NCBI GenBank assembly: GCA_050694055.1
Contig: JBOGWX010000066.1
Span: 1 to 64,000, forward strand
DNA: 64,000 nucleotides
Source: WHSV01 sp050694055
GTDB taxonomy: Bacteria > Actinomycetota > CADDZG01 > WHSQ01
Direction of reading: 5' to 3'
The notes under the pieces were generated by a model, which searched no databases, was not told the DNA's origin, and saw only the letters and a list, made by a program, of their open reading frames with translations. Shown piece by piece: positions 63,426 through 64,000 of this stretch. Made by a program: the position numbers and the translations under genes. Position 1 is the stretch's first letter. Each line of letters opens with the position of its first letter.

Positions 63426-63943
63426 CGGGACGTGTCCCCGAATGAGGCTCGGCTGTAGGCCGCGAGCGACAGCGCTGCGCTCAGGTGCCACAGACCATGG
63501 AACTGCTCGGGCGAGTCGGGATCGCACCATGGTGACGAGGTTCTTCCCAGCGCGTGCGCCGCGATGCCCAGGGACAGAGCCGCCCACGCCGCGTGCAAGG
63601 CGCGGCGCTCGGGCCGGAGCCGGCGCGTGATGCCCGTCAGTTCGAGGAAGGCGACCTGCGACAACACCGTGAGCATCGAGAGATCGTGAATGGTTCTTGC
63701 GCCGCGGGGTTGGGGGCCGTGATACAGCCAGCTTCCCAGCCCGGTTGCGGCCACGCAGGCACCGAACATTATGCGCTGCGCTCTCCGGCTTCGTGGCCCG
63801 AGACTCGCAATGATCCACCCTCCCGAAGCGACGAAGCCCAAGCTGGTGACGGCGTTGCACGGCTGCGCCAGGAAACCCTCCGAGATGCGCTCGCAGTCCG
63901 ACGCCCCCAGCCCGGACCTCCGCCGTCTCTTACGGACATGCAC
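63422..63943 (-). CDS. Ceramidase-like (CREST superfamily) membrane protein
   Basis: A 173-aa seven-helix membrane protein with the alkaline ceramidase/CREST layout: CERISEGFLAQPCNAVTSLGFVASGG near the N-terminus, GLGSWLYHGPQ with IHDLSMLTVL in the middle, and HGLWHLSAALSLAAY at the end, giving the His/Asp/His-His metal-site pattern. Characterised relatives hydrolyse ceramide amide bonds; bacterial members are mostly uncharacterised, so the substrate is an inference. Start ATG 63943. The stop overlaps the GTG of the FAD oxidoreductase, suggesting co-translation. The last 57 bases of the window hold no recognisable feature. Confidence 0.75.
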   Translation of the reverse strand: MHVRKRRRRSGLGASDCERISEGFLAQPCNAVTSLGFVASGGWIIASLGPRSRRAQRIMFGACVAATGLGSWLYHGPQPRGARTIHDLSMLTVLSQVAFLELTGITRRLRPERRALHAAWAALSLGIAAHALGRTSSPWCDPDSPEQFHGLWHLSAALSLAAYSRASFGDTSR

Positions 63944-64000
63944 GGCGAACCACTAGTGTCATCTGGCGAGAGCGGGAACGATGGTCATGTTCTCCACGCT

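Overview
The window is high-GC DNA with dense, often translationally coupled genes and many GTG/TTG starts. Two F420-type luciferase-like oxidoreductases, a DrrAB-type exporter, PucR- and SoxR-type regulators and apparently leaderless promoters all point to an actinobacterium (Actinomycetota). It is probably an uncultured or little-studied lineage; I cannot name the genus. I saw no rRNA, tRNA, CRISPR array, prophage or insertion sequence.

Region 1 (1-20 kb) is mixed housekeeping and stress content: the end of a formate dehydrogenase accessory gene (fdhE), a VOC protein, a DHFR-like protein, a SoxR gene divergent from a DUF5519 gene, an LVIVD-repeat secreted protein, an EamA exporter, a NYN nuclease, an alpha/beta hydrolase with a frameshift, a LysR regulator, a YczE-type membrane protein, an F420-type oxidoreductase, a broken PucR regulator, an NhaA-DsbA fusion, a DrrAB exporter, aconitase, an MFS exporter and a haloacid dehalogenase. 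Four of these units (VOC, DHFR-like, DrrAB, MFS) are preceded by the same ungapped 28-nt block. It can be read as a short leader peptide of the form MSFAxPxRPS. This is the most unexpected signal I found.

Region 2 (20-51.4 kb) follows a secreted LTD/nuclease-phosphatase gene and is a large purine-catabolism locus. Left arm: F420-type oxidoreductase, YgeY-like M20 hydrolase, selenium-dependent-type xanthine dehydrogenase, SsnA-like amidohydrolase and YgeW-like carbamoyltransferase. Right arm: DpaL (YgeX), a hydantoinase (HyuA), XdhB-XdhC, 8-oxoguanine deaminase, XdhA, adenine deaminase and an NCS2 purine permease. It matches the enterobacterial yge/ssnA/xdh gene set but has no ygfK in view. 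The likely flow is purine base uptake, deamination, hydroxylation to xanthine/urate, ring opening, then diaminopropionate to pyruvate and ammonia.

A sugar/glycan regulon (30.26-39.86 kb) sits in the middle of that locus: LacI repressor, ABC importer and GH39-type glycosidase on one strand, converging on a secreted glucoamylase-like RTX protein and a sulfatase on the other. Both outer promoters carry the same pair of TAAGCGCTTA-type operators, so one LacI protein probably controls both converging operons. A small AbrB/RelE-type toxin-antitoxin pair with a damaged antitoxin frame lies between dpaL and hyuA.

Region 3 (51.4-64 kb) holds a zinc-ribbon peptide, an SGNH hydrolase, a MmcQ/YjbR protein, a CBS-pair protein, an extra adenylate kinase, a GNAT remnant, a HExxH metallopeptidase with a small partner, membrane proteins, a 7TM-GAF-SpoIIE phosphatase, and a ceramidase-like gene overlapping a frameshifted FAD oxidoreductase. 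At least four genes in the window are broken by what looks like loss of one base in a short mononucleotide run or doublet, and a fifth by a dinucleotide insertion. Those frames should be checked against reads before biology is inferred from them.
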